A DNA stretch of 34,645 nucleotides from Euprymna scolopes (lineage: Eukaryota; Mollusca; Cephalopoda; Sepiida; Sepiolidae), in assembly GCA_024364805.1 (NCBI GenBank), contig CM044488.1:126849301-126883945 (forward strand), given 5' to 3'. The translations under genes were made by a program, and so were the position numbers. The notes under the pieces are model-generated. The model was not told the origin of the DNA. It made no database searches and worked only from the letters and a program-made list of their open reading frames with translations. How positions within the stretch are numbered: the stretch's first letter is position 1; every line of letters begins with the position of its first letter. This document shows, in pieces, positions 1 through 9,420 of this stretch.

Positions 1-331
1 TTTTTTAAATTTAAAAAGATTCTTTCTTAGATCATCAAATTCTTTCTATGTATGCCATTATTGAGATATTTTAAACATTTTCAGTTCTTTCATGTGTATT
101 GCTATTTAATAGTTGAAAAAAAAAAAGAATCTTCAACTATTTCAGAATATTATGCAAATTTTGATTAACATTTATGTATAAATTCTCTTTACATCATGTA
201 TCCATTGTTTTTAATCAAATTTTATCTTTTTTTATTTTAAATTATAAAAAAACTTTGATTTCTTTTGATTTCACTGATAGAAAGCTATTTTCATAAACTG
301 TATTTAACATGTAAAATTGTTTTTCTTTCAG

Positions 332-520
332 AACGACTGTTGGCTGCCCAGAATCCTCTTTCCTTGACCGACAGACCACATCAGTTATTTGCTGATGCGC
401 CACCTCCTCCTCCACAACAGCCTCCTCCTGCCCCTGTACCTCCTTCATCATTTGCACCACCTCCGCCACCTCCAGTCTCACAAGCTCCAATGATGTCTTT
501 AGCAAATGGTCTTGCCTTAG
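332..520 (+). CDS. SF3B4: SF3B4 exon: post-RRM linker and first proline block
   Basis: Acceptor TTTCTTTCAG ends at 331 and donor GTAAGT starts at 521. The exon is 189 bp; it takes the first base of its first Glu codon from the previous exon and ends one base into a Gly codon. It carries the conserved LLAAQNPL...[10 protein letters not shown] stretch, then Pro runs broken by Gln, Val and Ser, and ends [10 protein letters not shown]. This is the only exon in the window with family-specific sequence. Confidence 0.93.
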
Positions 521-3500
521 GTAAGTCAGCTTTTCTGTTTGTTATTTTTATCAGTCTTCATTTTTCTAATGTGAGATATTATCTGTTTGATCATAAATAA
601 GGAAATTTTAGTTTTGACCTGAATTATCTTGGATGTTCTTTAAGACGGAAACTCTGAAATTATTATTGTTCATTCTTAGGCAAAAGACATTTCATGTATG
701 TTTTTTTTCTTTCTTAACATACTCATATTTCTCTTGTTAATAATCTTTTGGTACTTACGCCATGAATGACCTGTTTATCTATGATGTTGAGTTGGCATAT
801 TCCATCAACTTACGTAAATTTTTTGTTTTTGTAAGAAATGTTACTGTTTTAAGGATTTTAAAGAATGGTGGGGTGGGGGTGTCTTTTTTTACCCCATAAC
901 TTTAAGTCACAAATAAGTGGTTTACTATTCCATGGTCATCATTTTTTGTTTTTGTGTACAATGGCACATTCGTTCACCGAGTATGTTTGCCAAATAGATT
1001 TTGAAATTCTTTTTTGTGAGTCCAGTTGCTCCTATAATTACTGGAATGATATGCTAGTTTGTCCTTCAATGTTTGAAGTCAATTCTTTAATCTCTGTATA
1101 AACATTTCCCAAGAAACATATTTGTCAACTTTCTCTTGAGAATTTTGATTTGTTTTTCCTCCTAAAGGTCTTACCAATACACCTATGGTAACAACGTCAG
1201 CTGCACCTCCTCCCCCAGTTCCTCCACCTACATCGCTGCCTGTACCTCCTCCAGTTGGTGCCAGTATGCCTCCTCCTCCTCCAATGCCTCCAGGCATGCC
1301 ATCATTTCCTCCACCAGGTAAGGAGACAAAAACCATCCAATTTATTTTATTAGAGAAATTTATAAGTAATATTTTAACTAAACAGATTTTGCATTTTGTA
1401 AAATTTATGCTTTTAATATCAATTTTTAAAAAACTGTGTTTACTCTTAATGCATTTTAACTTTAAGTTTAAATTATTTCTTTTTTAATTTTAATTTAAAA
1501 TATATAAATTGTAATAGAATTTTGTCTCCATTTTTAGTTTGTAATTTTAATTTCTGATATAAATACATCTTGATAGAATACAGTGGTTAATGTCATGAAT
1601 AAAATGATATTTTGTTTTTCTCTTCAGGACAACCGCCATCTTATCCTCCACCCCCGCCCATGCGGCCTCCACCACCACCATCAGATCAAGGAACTACACA
1701 GCCAGTACCACCAATGCCACCACCACCAAGAGCACCAATAGGTGGGTATTTAAACTCCCAGCATATGAGGGGGAATAGCCATGTTAAAAAGGACAAATTA
1801 GGGAGGACTGAGTCAAGTATTTGGCAGCTGAGATAACACATCGAAGTAAAGAGGTGATGCGAATTATGGCATCAGTGTAAAAGAGTTCTGTTAATGTTTA
1901 TTGAGATTACAAGCTATTTTGGCAAGAAAGTAAAATTGATGCTACTAATTGGGATGCTGTTGTGTGTTCAGCAAGAGAAAAACAAGAAAAAAAATTGTCA
2001 TGTTATGGAGAATTGTTAATTACAATTCAAGAGTTAGACTTTTTCCTTTTATTTTGATACTTTTGCAGTTACTGATCTGGATTTCCATGATGTTGGCTGA
2101 GGCTTGCCTAGCAGCTAACGTAAACCATCGAAATATGCAGAGCGTTGATCAAATTTATAAAGGCTAGGGAAAAAAAATAACATTTATCGGATACTAATTA
2201 CATTTTTTTGTTATATATATTTTTATGTTTTATGCAAGAATAGGAAAACGTTTGAAATTTTTATGTAACATTTTATCTAAAATCGAAAATATTTATGCCT
2301 TCCATTTTTTTTTAGACTGATTAAATCTGTGCGTGATTAAAACGAAATTTTTTTTCCACAATTTCTAAAAAGTTGTTTGCTTAGATTTTCATTAATTAAG
2401 CGAGTTAGCGATTTTTCATTGACTGTTCAACTTGATCAGTGCTCAGCATATTCACACAGTTTACATCAGCTGCCGGGCGAACCTAAGTCAAATTTACAGA
2501 AATCTAGGTCAGTAGCTACAGAAGTACCTTTATTTTTATTTTTTTTTGTGTGTTCGGAAATCAACTATGAGAATTTCAAGGTTGTGTATGAAGGACCTAC
2601 TGTGTCTGGCCGTGTATGAAGGTCTAGTGATGTAAGTGCCGATCTGGGACTATGTAATGTGAAATTATCTTTGTAGTTGATGGGGGATGTGTGGTTTAAA
2701 AATGTGAAGACACTAATTTGCCCTCTCTTTTGATGTAGCCTTGTTTTCGGATATAATTATAATAATAATAATATATAATCATTGTTGTAGAAAGGAACTC
2801 ATAATTTCGACGTGCATTGGTTCTTCAACGAAGAAAGATAGTGAAACATTACGTAAATAGGAACATTCAAAAGAAACAGGGCAAAAAAAGAACTACATTG
2901 TCTGCCAAGAAGTGGTGAACTGAAGGAGTAAATTGAAAAACAATGTGATTTTTATTATTTGCATTGAACTATCTAAGACAATATTACTTTCTGAGTATTT
3001 ATTAATACTTATTAATTTATCTTATTTGAGTCAGTTCTATATTTAAAATACAATGTACACTATTTTCATAGAAATGTTTATAAACTCATATTTGGTGCAT
3101 GTTATTATTTTTTCTATCAAAAAACTAATTTTTTGCATTATCCAGAAAAATATGAGCTTCATCAAAGCATATTTATTGATTGAATATATTTGTATTCTGT
3201 GAAATTTCCACGGGTTCTGCTGGCTTTAAATTATTTTAGCAGTAGAAGCTTGTTAACAATGCAAATTAAAAAAAGATTTTTTCTCTAAATTTTTAAGGGA
3301 AAAGTCCCTTTAGAGATTAAGAATTCTTTCATTTCCCATAGTCTTTTTTTTACCATATGTTCCTTGTTTCAATCCGTAAATATTTTTTTTAAAGATTTCT
3401 TTTGTTTTATAAAGCAAAACTAAAATCAAGCAAAGAATATCTTTGTAAATAATGTATTTAAAAAACAAGGTTTAAACATGAAAAGAATGATTTTTATTGG

Positions 3501-4452
3501 TATTTTTTAGATTTTAAATTATTAAATAACAAATTTATTTCAATATTTAAAACATTGAAATAAGTTTCAACCATTTAAATTTTTATCCAATTCCATCTGG
3601 AATCACTAGGGGTATTTATTCTATTAGGACAATAAAATAACTGAAATATATTAGAACGTAAGGAAATTCATTTTTCATAGATTTACTTCATTTCATAAAA
3701 CAAAAATAAAATTAAACAAAAAAGATCTCAGTAAAGAATGTATTTTAAAAAAGGTTTAAACATTTAAATATTTTTTATTGGTATTTTTAAGATTTAAAAT
3801 AATCAAAGAAAAAATACCTCCAGTTGGAGTTATGTGATCACCAAACCAACGATGTTCAACTGACAATGCGCCATTTTGTACAGAAAGTTTTTTTAACATT
3901 AATTTTTCATTCCTATTTGATTTTTATGGTTAGAGGAGGATATGGATATTTTATAAAAGATAAACAAAAGCAAAATTTGCTTCAATTCATTTTGTTTTGT
4001 TTTGTTTCTTTTTTTAAGAAAACACCAATGTGCTTAGGGTTTTTTTTTTATTACTTCATATTGCAAATGCTATTTCAAAATTTTCTTTCAAAGCAAAAAT
4101 TGTAAACATTACTATATTTAAAATTATTTCTGATCAGCAATATATCTTTTCATCAGCAACGCTGGATGATTATCACTAGAAAGATATATGCAATGTAGAC
4201 TACTATGTATTGTGGAGTCATGTGAAGCTTCTTCCTGGTACACTGTGGCGGGGAAGTCCCTAACTGAAGCAGCCTATCAATCGATTTGATTAAAAAAATG
4301 GGCGATTTCACAGATTTCAATGACAATAAAAAATATGGGAGGATGAAACATTTATTGATCCTCATTCAGTCCCGGACAACATCTGGTCTCCCTGCTAATA
4401 ATAATAAAAATGTAGAAAAAGCCACACAAAGACAGTTATTTCATTCCATTGT

Positions 4453-4489
<37 letters not shown>

Positions 4490-6494
4490 GTTGGTTACAG
4501 ATTTGTTTTTCCGAACTAATTCATCAAATTTTGATTCTTTTCTTTAAAAAAGTGAAAGAGAAAGTATTTTAATTGAATCTTTTATATTTTAACTTTAAAA
4601 AAAAAAACACAACTGTTTTCTTAATTACAGGTGCTGCACCACCTGGACCTCCTCCACCTGGAATGGCACCCCCACCAGGACCTCCACCACCTGGAATGCC
4701 ACCACCACCACCACCTGGAATGAGACCTCCACCACCTCCTCCAGGTTGGAGAGGACCTGCACCACCCAGAGGACCCCCACCTTTTGGTAAGTGAAATACA
4801 ATTCTACTTTTATAAGATATAATTCGATATCTTTGATTCTTTCCACAACAGTAGGCTTTTTTTTTTCTTTTAATTGGTCTTCGGGTAAGGATCAAGATGT
4901 ATTACCGTTTTGTCCTCAAAGAAGAAATCCTATACTGCCCTAATCCAAAGTGTCCCTTTTTGGGGAGCTGAGTTTTCTCAACATTAGAAAACAACCTTGT
5001 GTCTAATTTTGCTCTCGTGGGAAGTCAAGTAAATAGGAACATTTTTGTGTTGCAGATAAATTTAAAAAATATTTTTTGGACTTTTATTATAAATGCAATT
5101 TGTTGATGTAATCATAAAATTTTGAATTTCTTTTTTCGTCTTTCTGATTTTTTGAGATGAGGATTGATAAGTTGTACTACTGCTATCATTTTGAGTGTTA
5201 TTCTTACAATGTTTTGGATGATGTATCCTCTAACCTTCTTCTTCGTGTCACCCTCTGGAATCTTTCTGTCAAACTCTGGAATCTGTGTGGAATTTCAAAA
5301 AGAACCTTTTATTTAATCCAAAGGTAGCATGCTCTTGTTCCATTGGTTACCACTGAGTAGAAGTCTTAAGTTATTTACAATGTATTCTTAGTATTGCCTG
5401 CAGTGGGGATTGAACCTTCAACCTCCAGAGGAGTGTCACAAAGAACTTAGTACTTTATAGGTTGATGGCTTAATCGTCAGTGCGAGTGATACTAAGAATA
5501 AATTGCAAATTACTTAAGATTTAATTCTCAGCTTTTGTACATCGATTCAACTTGAAGACAATCATTAATGTTTCCATCAATTTCTTGTTACAAAATATGT
5601 TTGTATAGTTGCTTAAGGAGATAATGTCTGATGTACTGCCTATGTAGGACAGAGAGAGACTGACACAAACACAGAAATGCTTGGTAATGACAAAAGTAAT
5701 TATGCATATTTGTTCTCGAACTGCAATTATTTTTAAGCAAGGAAAATCTTAAGATTCGAGGTGTGTTAAGATTTTTTGCAAAGATAATTAAAAAGTGTAT
5801 GTAGGTGATAATTTTTTTTTTTTTTTTTTTTTTTTTTTTCAAAATTCTAACACGTTGACATGTTGACATTAAAATCTATTTAGCATTAAATATGAAATCT
5901 GAAGAAAAACAGTTTTTAATAAGTGAATATGCTATTATTATCAGCTTATTCCCTAGATGATGCCATATTTGATAATATATCGGCTTATTTCCAATCTGGT
6001 TGTAAGATCACATGTTACCCCACTTTATAACTCAATCTCAACACTGTTTTGTGGTCTTCTTCTCTTTCATCTTCTCTTCTAATTGTGTTGTTGTCTCTAA
6101 AACAAAACATAAAAAACATAAACTCCAACACATTCTGCAAATATCAGTTGTGCTCTGTGTGTGTGTGTGTGTGTGCGTGCGTGTGTGACAAAATTAAATA
6201 AATAAATAAAAGAAAATAAAAATTAAAAAAAAATAAAAAGTATATAACAAAAACTTTGAATTTTGATGTTTTTATTTTTATTGCAATGAATTTAATTTGC
6301 TAAACTGTTTTACCCATCATTTTACAGGTCGGCCCCCACCTCCCCCTCCACCTCAACAACGAGGACCTGCAGTTCCTCAGCTTCGTGGACCACCTGGACC
6401 CGGACCTGGACCTGGACCCAGAGGACCACCTCCACCACCCCGGGGTGTACGACCACCACTTGGAGGTATGCGACCACCAAATCAACGGTATTAA
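332..6494 (+). CDS. SF3B4: Splicing factor 3B subunit 4 (SF3b49/SAP49), C-terminal exons, partial gene
   Basis: SF3B4 is the two-RRM subunit of the SF3b complex in U2 snRNP; it contacts pre-mRNA near the branch site and binds SF3B2. Only the part after the RRMs is present. The identifying stretch is [11 protein letters not shown] followed by [14 protein letters not shown], which I recall as nearly identical in human SF3B4 just after RRM2. The rest is low-complexity Pro/Gly/Met/Arg. Five exons (332-520, 1168-1317, 1628-1741, 4631-4786, 6328-6494) join in frame through GT-AG introns, all phase 1, and give 258 residues before TAA 6492-6494. The RRM exons must lie left of position 1. The proline tail itself diverges between animals, so identity rests on the first exon. 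No break is seen in the frame, so the gene looks functional. Confidence 0.93.
1168..1317 (+). CDS. SF3B4: SF3B4 exon: second proline block
   Basis: Acceptor CCTCCTAAAG ends at 1167 and donor GTAAGG starts at 1318. The exon is 150 bp, phase 1 at both ends, and encodes [13 protein letters not shown], then Pro-rich sequence with [14 protein letters not shown] near the end. The first codon (GGT) is split across the intron. The open frame on the opposite strand here only mirrors the proline codons. Confidence 0.9.
1628..1741 (+). CDS. SF3B4: SF3B4 exon: third proline block
   Basis: Acceptor TTCTCTTCAG ends at 1627; donor GTGGGT starts at 1742 and is weaker than the others. The exon is 114 bp, phase 1 at both ends, and encodes [18 protein letters not shown], then a short Ser-Asp-Gln-Gly-Thr-Thr spacer and another Pro block ending RAPI. 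The less canonical donor and symmetric phase make it a natural candidate for optional inclusion, but the sequence alone does not show skipping. Confidence 0.88.
   Translation, partial: DNRHLILHPRPCGLHHHHQIKELHSQYHQCHHHQEHQ
1742..3811. other. SF3B4 intron, first part, no gene seen
   Basis: AT-rich intron. Open frames at 1949-2167 and 2377-2619 match nothing I recognise and lack repetitive-element motifs. A segment at about 3395-3540 (TTTAAACATG..TTTTTATTGGTATTTTT) recurs in diverged form at 3685-3815, just before the relict exon, suggesting a small local duplication. Confidence 0.5.
3812..4030 (+). pseudogene. Relict duplicate of SF3B4 terminal exon end, 3' UTR and poly(A) region
   Basis: This intron segment aligns by eye with 6455-6730. 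CCTCCAGTTGGAGTTATG matches the codons for PPLGGM; ACCAAACCAACGATG matches those for PPNQRY; then CTGACA..GCCATTTTGTACAGAAA plus a T tract matches the 3' UTR, and an AGATAAACAAAAGCAAAATTTGCTT stretch (shown here in part) matches the region around the real AATAAA. An Arg codon CGA is TGA in the copy and no acceptor AG is well placed, so it looks dead. It sits between exons 3 and 4, about 2.65 kb before the working copy. Repair of an old internal duplication or an abandoned alternative last exon would both explain it. Confidence 0.75.
4160..4397 (-). repeat. Inverted 5' fragment of a CTAGCA-end dispersed repeat
   Basis: Read on the minus strand, this begins TAGCAGGGAGACCAGATG and contains TTTCAATGACAATAAAAA (as its complement), a gaagctt block and TGCAATGTAGACT. 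It matches the first 210 bp of the element at 14086 over its whole length. It lacks the tandem core and the (CA)n tail. Confidence 0.7.
4453..4483 (+). repeat. Poly(T) tract
   Basis: About 31 consecutive T residues in the SF3B4 intron, 150 bp before an acceptor. It may be the tail of an inverted retroelement or simple slippage. Confidence 0.8.
4631..4786 (+). CDS. SF3B4: SF3B4 exon: PPPGM repeat block
   Basis: Acceptor TTAATTACAG ends at 4630 and donor GTAAGT starts at 4787. The exon is 156 bp, phase 1 at both ends. It encodes a Pro-Gly repeat in which PPPPGM recurs three times ([15 protein letters not shown]), followed by a Trp-Arg-Gly stretch and PPRGPPPFG. The Met/Arg-spiced proline repeat resembles tails of other spliceosomal proteins such as SmB, but the frame continues the SF3B4 exons. 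Confidence 0.91.
5150..5350 (+). repeat. Dispersed repeat, Penelope-like or SINE-like, copy 1
   Basis: Contains GATTGATAAGTTG..CTAACCTTCTTC..GTCAAACTCTGGAATCTG..CTTTTATTTAATCCA..TGCTCTTGTTCCATT, collinear with 29830-30075. The family is defined by these copies only. The block with CTTCTTC and, in better copies, CGTTTCG resembles ends of Penelope-like elements, but no coding part is present. Confidence 0.6.
5364..5519. repeat. Inverted repeat enclosing a tRNA-like (B-box) segment
   Basis: Arms at 5364-5394 and 5489-5519 (TCTTAAGTTATTTACAATG and its near complement) match at about 27 of 31 positions. Between them the minus strand reads GGTTCAATCCCCACT at about 5406-5420, close to a tRNA T-arm/B box (GGTTCRANTCC). 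The upstream part (GATTAAGCCATCAACC on the minus strand) is only weakly like an A box. It looks like a decayed tRNA-derived SINE head rather than a working tRNA. Confidence 0.5.
5812..5839 (+). repeat. Poly(T) tract
   Basis: 28 consecutive T residues inside the last SF3B4 intron. Confidence 0.85.
6156..6188 (+). repeat. (GT)n microsatellite
   Basis: GT repeats with two C interruptions (GCGTGCGTG), followed by an AAATAAAT-rich stretch. It is the last recognisable repeat before the terminal SF3B4 exon. Confidence 0.9.
6328..6494 (+). CDS. SF3B4: SF3B4 terminal coding exon
   Basis: Acceptor CATTTTACAG ends at 6327. The frame runs from the split Gly codon through [12 protein letters not shown], a Pro-Gly run (PGPGPGPGP) and [14 protein letters not shown] to TAA at 6492-6494. 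The 3' UTR follows directly. The last 13 or so codons and the UTR have a degenerate second copy near 3816, described separately. Confidence 0.92.
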
Positions 6495-6657
6495 ATCCAG
6501 AATGTCACTCCATTGCATCTCTCAGCTGACAGAAGCCATTTTGTACAGAAAATTTTTTTTTTTTTTTTTGACATTCATTCTTCATTCTTATTTCATTTTT
6601 TAAGGGGTAGAAAGAGGACATCTATGGACATTTACAAAAATTATAAAATTAAATAAA
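6495..6657 (+). promoter_or_regulatory. SF3B4 3' UTR and poly(A) signal
   Basis: The sequence after the stop includes a T17-18 tract and reaches AATAAA at 6652-6657 in AT-rich surroundings followed by a T-rich region. It is the first canonical hexamer after the stop, so it is the likely polyadenylation signal. The transcript end is not shown directly. Confidence 0.6.
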
Positions 6658-7380
6658 AACAATTTGCTTTTTGCTATTTTTTAGTTTTGTGTTTTTTGTT
6701 TTACAATTTTTTTTTTTAAATTTAACATTTCAGTCATATTTTTATCATGATTTATCTTTTATTTTTATAAATATCTTCTTGAAAAAATAGGACAAATTGT
6801 TTGGAAATTTCACTTAACAAATTTAAATCATCTTAAATTTAATTCAAAGGAAAAAGAGTAAATATTTGCCATGACTAAAAAAAACTGTAAATGGATTATT
6901 GTAGTGTAGCCATGTCACGATTCTTCTTTGGATTGCAACACGTATAGTAAGATTATTTGTGGATGAGTGAAAATAATGTTGTACATAGTATTTTCCATAT
7001 TGGGTTAGAGTAGTGGAAAATTCCTTTAGAGTGATAAGTTTAAAATTAGCACGACCTTGGGATATTTTGTTGGGCAGGAAGTTGCTAATGACACATAGCA
7101 GATAAACTGATGAAATTTTTTTTTCTAGACCGAAAGGGTCATGGTCTGTGAAAGCTGCTTCTCTGCCTATTGAGGATGGATTAGAGATATTGCATATGTA
7201 TACTTTATAACTGAAAAGAAAAAATTCCAAAAGCATTGTTACACCTCAGTGCTTTTACATTGTCATCTTTAATAACTTTTACGGTGGCAGTTATTAAAAG
7301 ATTCTTATAACAAGAAACAGAGGGACATCACTATCCATTAAGAAACTAATGATTTATTTTATTTCATTTTTTTTTTTTAA
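6658..7380. other. Intergenic, no gene supported
   Basis: AT-rich sequence after SF3B4. A 130-codon open frame on the minus strand (6844-7236) has no domain, no repeat-element motif I recognise and no splice context, so I do not call it a gene. Confidence 0.5.
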
Positions 7381-7790
7381 CTTTATTTCAGCCAAACAAA
7401 GCACATGGCTACATGTATCTACAGGGACACTCTAAGTAGGGAGTTGAGCAGCAAAACATTTATATTTCTGTATGTTAGTACAGAGAGGGAATCTCAAAGG
7501 CTAGCAGATCAAACGAAGAAACTATTAGAGTAAAAAGTTATCCAGCATCTTGAGACCTGTACAATGAAGGGATAGAATTTTGCTGCTAGACTGATTTGTC
7601 AGTAGGATGTACATCGAGGGGCACCAATAATGCAAGGTCATTGGAGCACATTCCATTAAAATACTTGTAAAACAAACACAGGGATGCAACATTGCGGTGA
7701 TGAGACAGGAGTTGGAGTTTAGTTGACAGTACAGGACCTATTACAGAGTGGAACAATAAAATTGTCACTCTAGAAAAGACGACATGATTC
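7380..7790 (-). mobile_element. LINE C-terminal fragment, CR1/Jockey-like, family B, inverted
   Basis: On the minus strand an open stretch reads LLSHHRNVASLCLFYKYF followed by NGMCSNDLALLVPLDVHPT. This corresponds to the end of a non-LTR reverse transcriptase protein (compare LSHRRDIASLPLFYRYF in the copy at 30085). The 3' tail on the minus strand contains GTGCTTTGTTTGGCTGAAAT followed by an A-rich end near 7370, shared with the fragment at 21700-22260. Only the last part of the element is present, as expected for 5'-truncated insertion. Confidence 0.82.
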
Positions 7791-7849
7791 CATTTCCATT
7801 TGATGAAAACCAGTTTTCTTTTTTGTTTGCTGCAGACAATCTACTAGTT

Positions 7850-8570
7850 GGCCAGTTGTGTACAAAAAGAGCAATAAGAGCCTTCTATCGTCTAAAAGTG
7901 ACTTAATGTTAAACGAGCGAGATCAGAGATGCACCGCTGTACAACACATGCTCTCGACCAATCCAAATTATGACAATAGGACCATTGCAAGCACCTTCAA
8001 AATGCATCGCTGGATTGCCACGAATAACAGAGATGTGCTGAGGGTGATGAAAACAAAGTTTCCAACCACAATTATGACCTTTGGTGTGGTTTTAAGTGAA
8101 AACCACATCATGCCACTTACATCTTCAAAGTCAGTTTAAAAGTCAGCACCAAAATGTACCTGAATGTGCTGAAGAGTGTGGTGATCCCCTGGTGCAATTA
8201 AGTGGCTGCTGGCAGGCTCTGGGTATGGCAGCAGGACTCAGCGTTGGCCCACAAGTCCAAAGCGACCAAGGCTTGGCTTAAGAAAAAGTGCTCAGTTTTG
8301 TATCCTTCTCTCACTGGCTTTCTCCTCCTCTGACCTGAATCCGCTGGACTACTTCATTTGGTCATACGTCGAGAAAATACATCAATTGCCGACATCCGCC
8401 GAGTATTCACCGAGCTCCTGCTGGCACTTGTGGAAACAGTATGCTCCCAGTTCTGGACCTGTATCAAGGCAGTGATTGAGGCTGAAGGCGGCTACATTGA
8501 ATAGATGTCAGTTCTACTACATGTTATCAAAATTTATTTTTTTCAATAAAAGTTTTAAAATAAAGCTGTA
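7850..8570 (+). mobile_element. mariner-like DNA transposon relic
   Basis: Pieces of a mariner-type transposase lie in order: NPNYDNRTIASTFKMHRWI, MKTKFPTTIMTFGVVLSENH, a frame-shifted KMYLNVLKSVVIPWC, VAAGRLWVWQQ, then SDLNPLDYFIWSYVE (8321-8375) and the terminal IKAVIEAEGGYIE before TAG 8502-8504. The SPDLNPLDY-like block carries the third catalytic Asp. The DNA-binding domain is mostly missing: an N-terminal piece runs straight into the mid-domain RWI block. At least two frame changes separate the parts, so it is inactive. AATAAA at about 8549 may have been its own poly(A) signal. Confidence 0.8.
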
Positions 8571-8694
8571 GTGTTGTTTTCTTGAAGGCAACAAATTTAT
8601 TGTTTCATTCTGTAGATTGGAAACTTTTTTTCTCACTCTCTGTTTTATCTAACATCACATGCGTTCCTGTCAATTCCCACAACTGAATAAAAAC

Positions 8695-9420
8695 TCACCT
8701 CGAGTTCAGCAAGTTGACCCCTGTAACCTACATCTAAAATTTCAAGTGTTTAGAGCCAAAATTGAAGGAGGAGTTTAGTAGAGTCTGCAAAGGTCATCTC
8801 TTTCAACTTTGACCTCTTGACAGCCAAATTCTCCCCCCCCCAAAAAAAAACTGATTAAAAAGCTTGTTGCATGTCTGAATACCCTTTATGTAAAATTTGA
8901 AATGTTTAGACCCAAAATTAGCTGAATAGTTTTCTAGAGACCGCAAAGGTCAAATCTTTTGAACTTTGACCTCTTGGCAGCCAAATTTTTTACCAAAAAC
9001 CTATTAAAAAGCTTGCCCTATGTTTTAATACACTTTCTATAAAAATTTCAAATGTTTACACAAAAAATTAGCTGAGAGGTCAAATTTTTTTAAAAATTTG
9101 ACTCCAATTTTGACCTTTTAAAATTTATTCTTTTGGGCTCAAATCAAATTAATAAGTTTGATCCATATCCAAGGAACCTACATCTAAAATTTCATGTGTT
9201 TAGACCCAAGATTGACGGAGGAGTTTGGTAGAATTCTGAAAGGTCAAATCGCTGAACTTTGTTCCCTTGACAGCCAAATTTCTGACTGAAAACCAATTAA
9301 AAAGATTTTCCCAAATCTCAATACACCTTATGTCAAATCTCGAGTCTGTAGACTGAAAATTGACAGAGTAGTTTGGTAGGGAAATGCGCACACGCAGACA
9401 ATTTCACTTTTATAGATATA
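8695..9420 (+). repeat. Tandem-core repeat element, first of a head-to-tail pair
   Basis: Units of about 140-150 bp, each with AAATTTCAARTGTTTAGACC, a TTGGTAGA-like block, an AAGGTCAAA..CTTTGACCTCTTG palindrome, AGCCAAATTT and ATTAAAAAGCTTG. Phrase starts are near 8735, 8895, 9047, 9185 and 9320. The last unit leads into GAAATGCGCACACGCAGACA and TTTCACTTTTATAGATATA at 9420. The left boundary is not defined. Units are clearly diverged, so the array is old. Confidence 0.85.

Noticed and set aside
242-505. Minus-strand open frame opposite the first SF3B4 exon
   Set aside because: It is the complement of proline-rich codons, which rarely give stops on the other strand. No independent motif.
4569-4895. 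Minus-strand glycine-rich open frame
   Set aside because: Glycine runs mirror the proline exon on the + strand; splice sites and family match support the + strand only.
5395-5488. Working tRNA gene on the minus strand
   Set aside because: Only the T-arm-like sequence is good; the A box is weak and I cannot draw the acceptor and anticodon stems.
6300-6603. Alternative frames over the last SF3B4 exon
   Set aside because: Low-complexity reading of the same GC-rich exon; only the frame joined to the other exons ends at a sensible stop.
6844-7236. 130-codon minus-strand frame
   Set aside because: No recognisable domain, splice context or repeat-protein motif; composition like AT-rich background.
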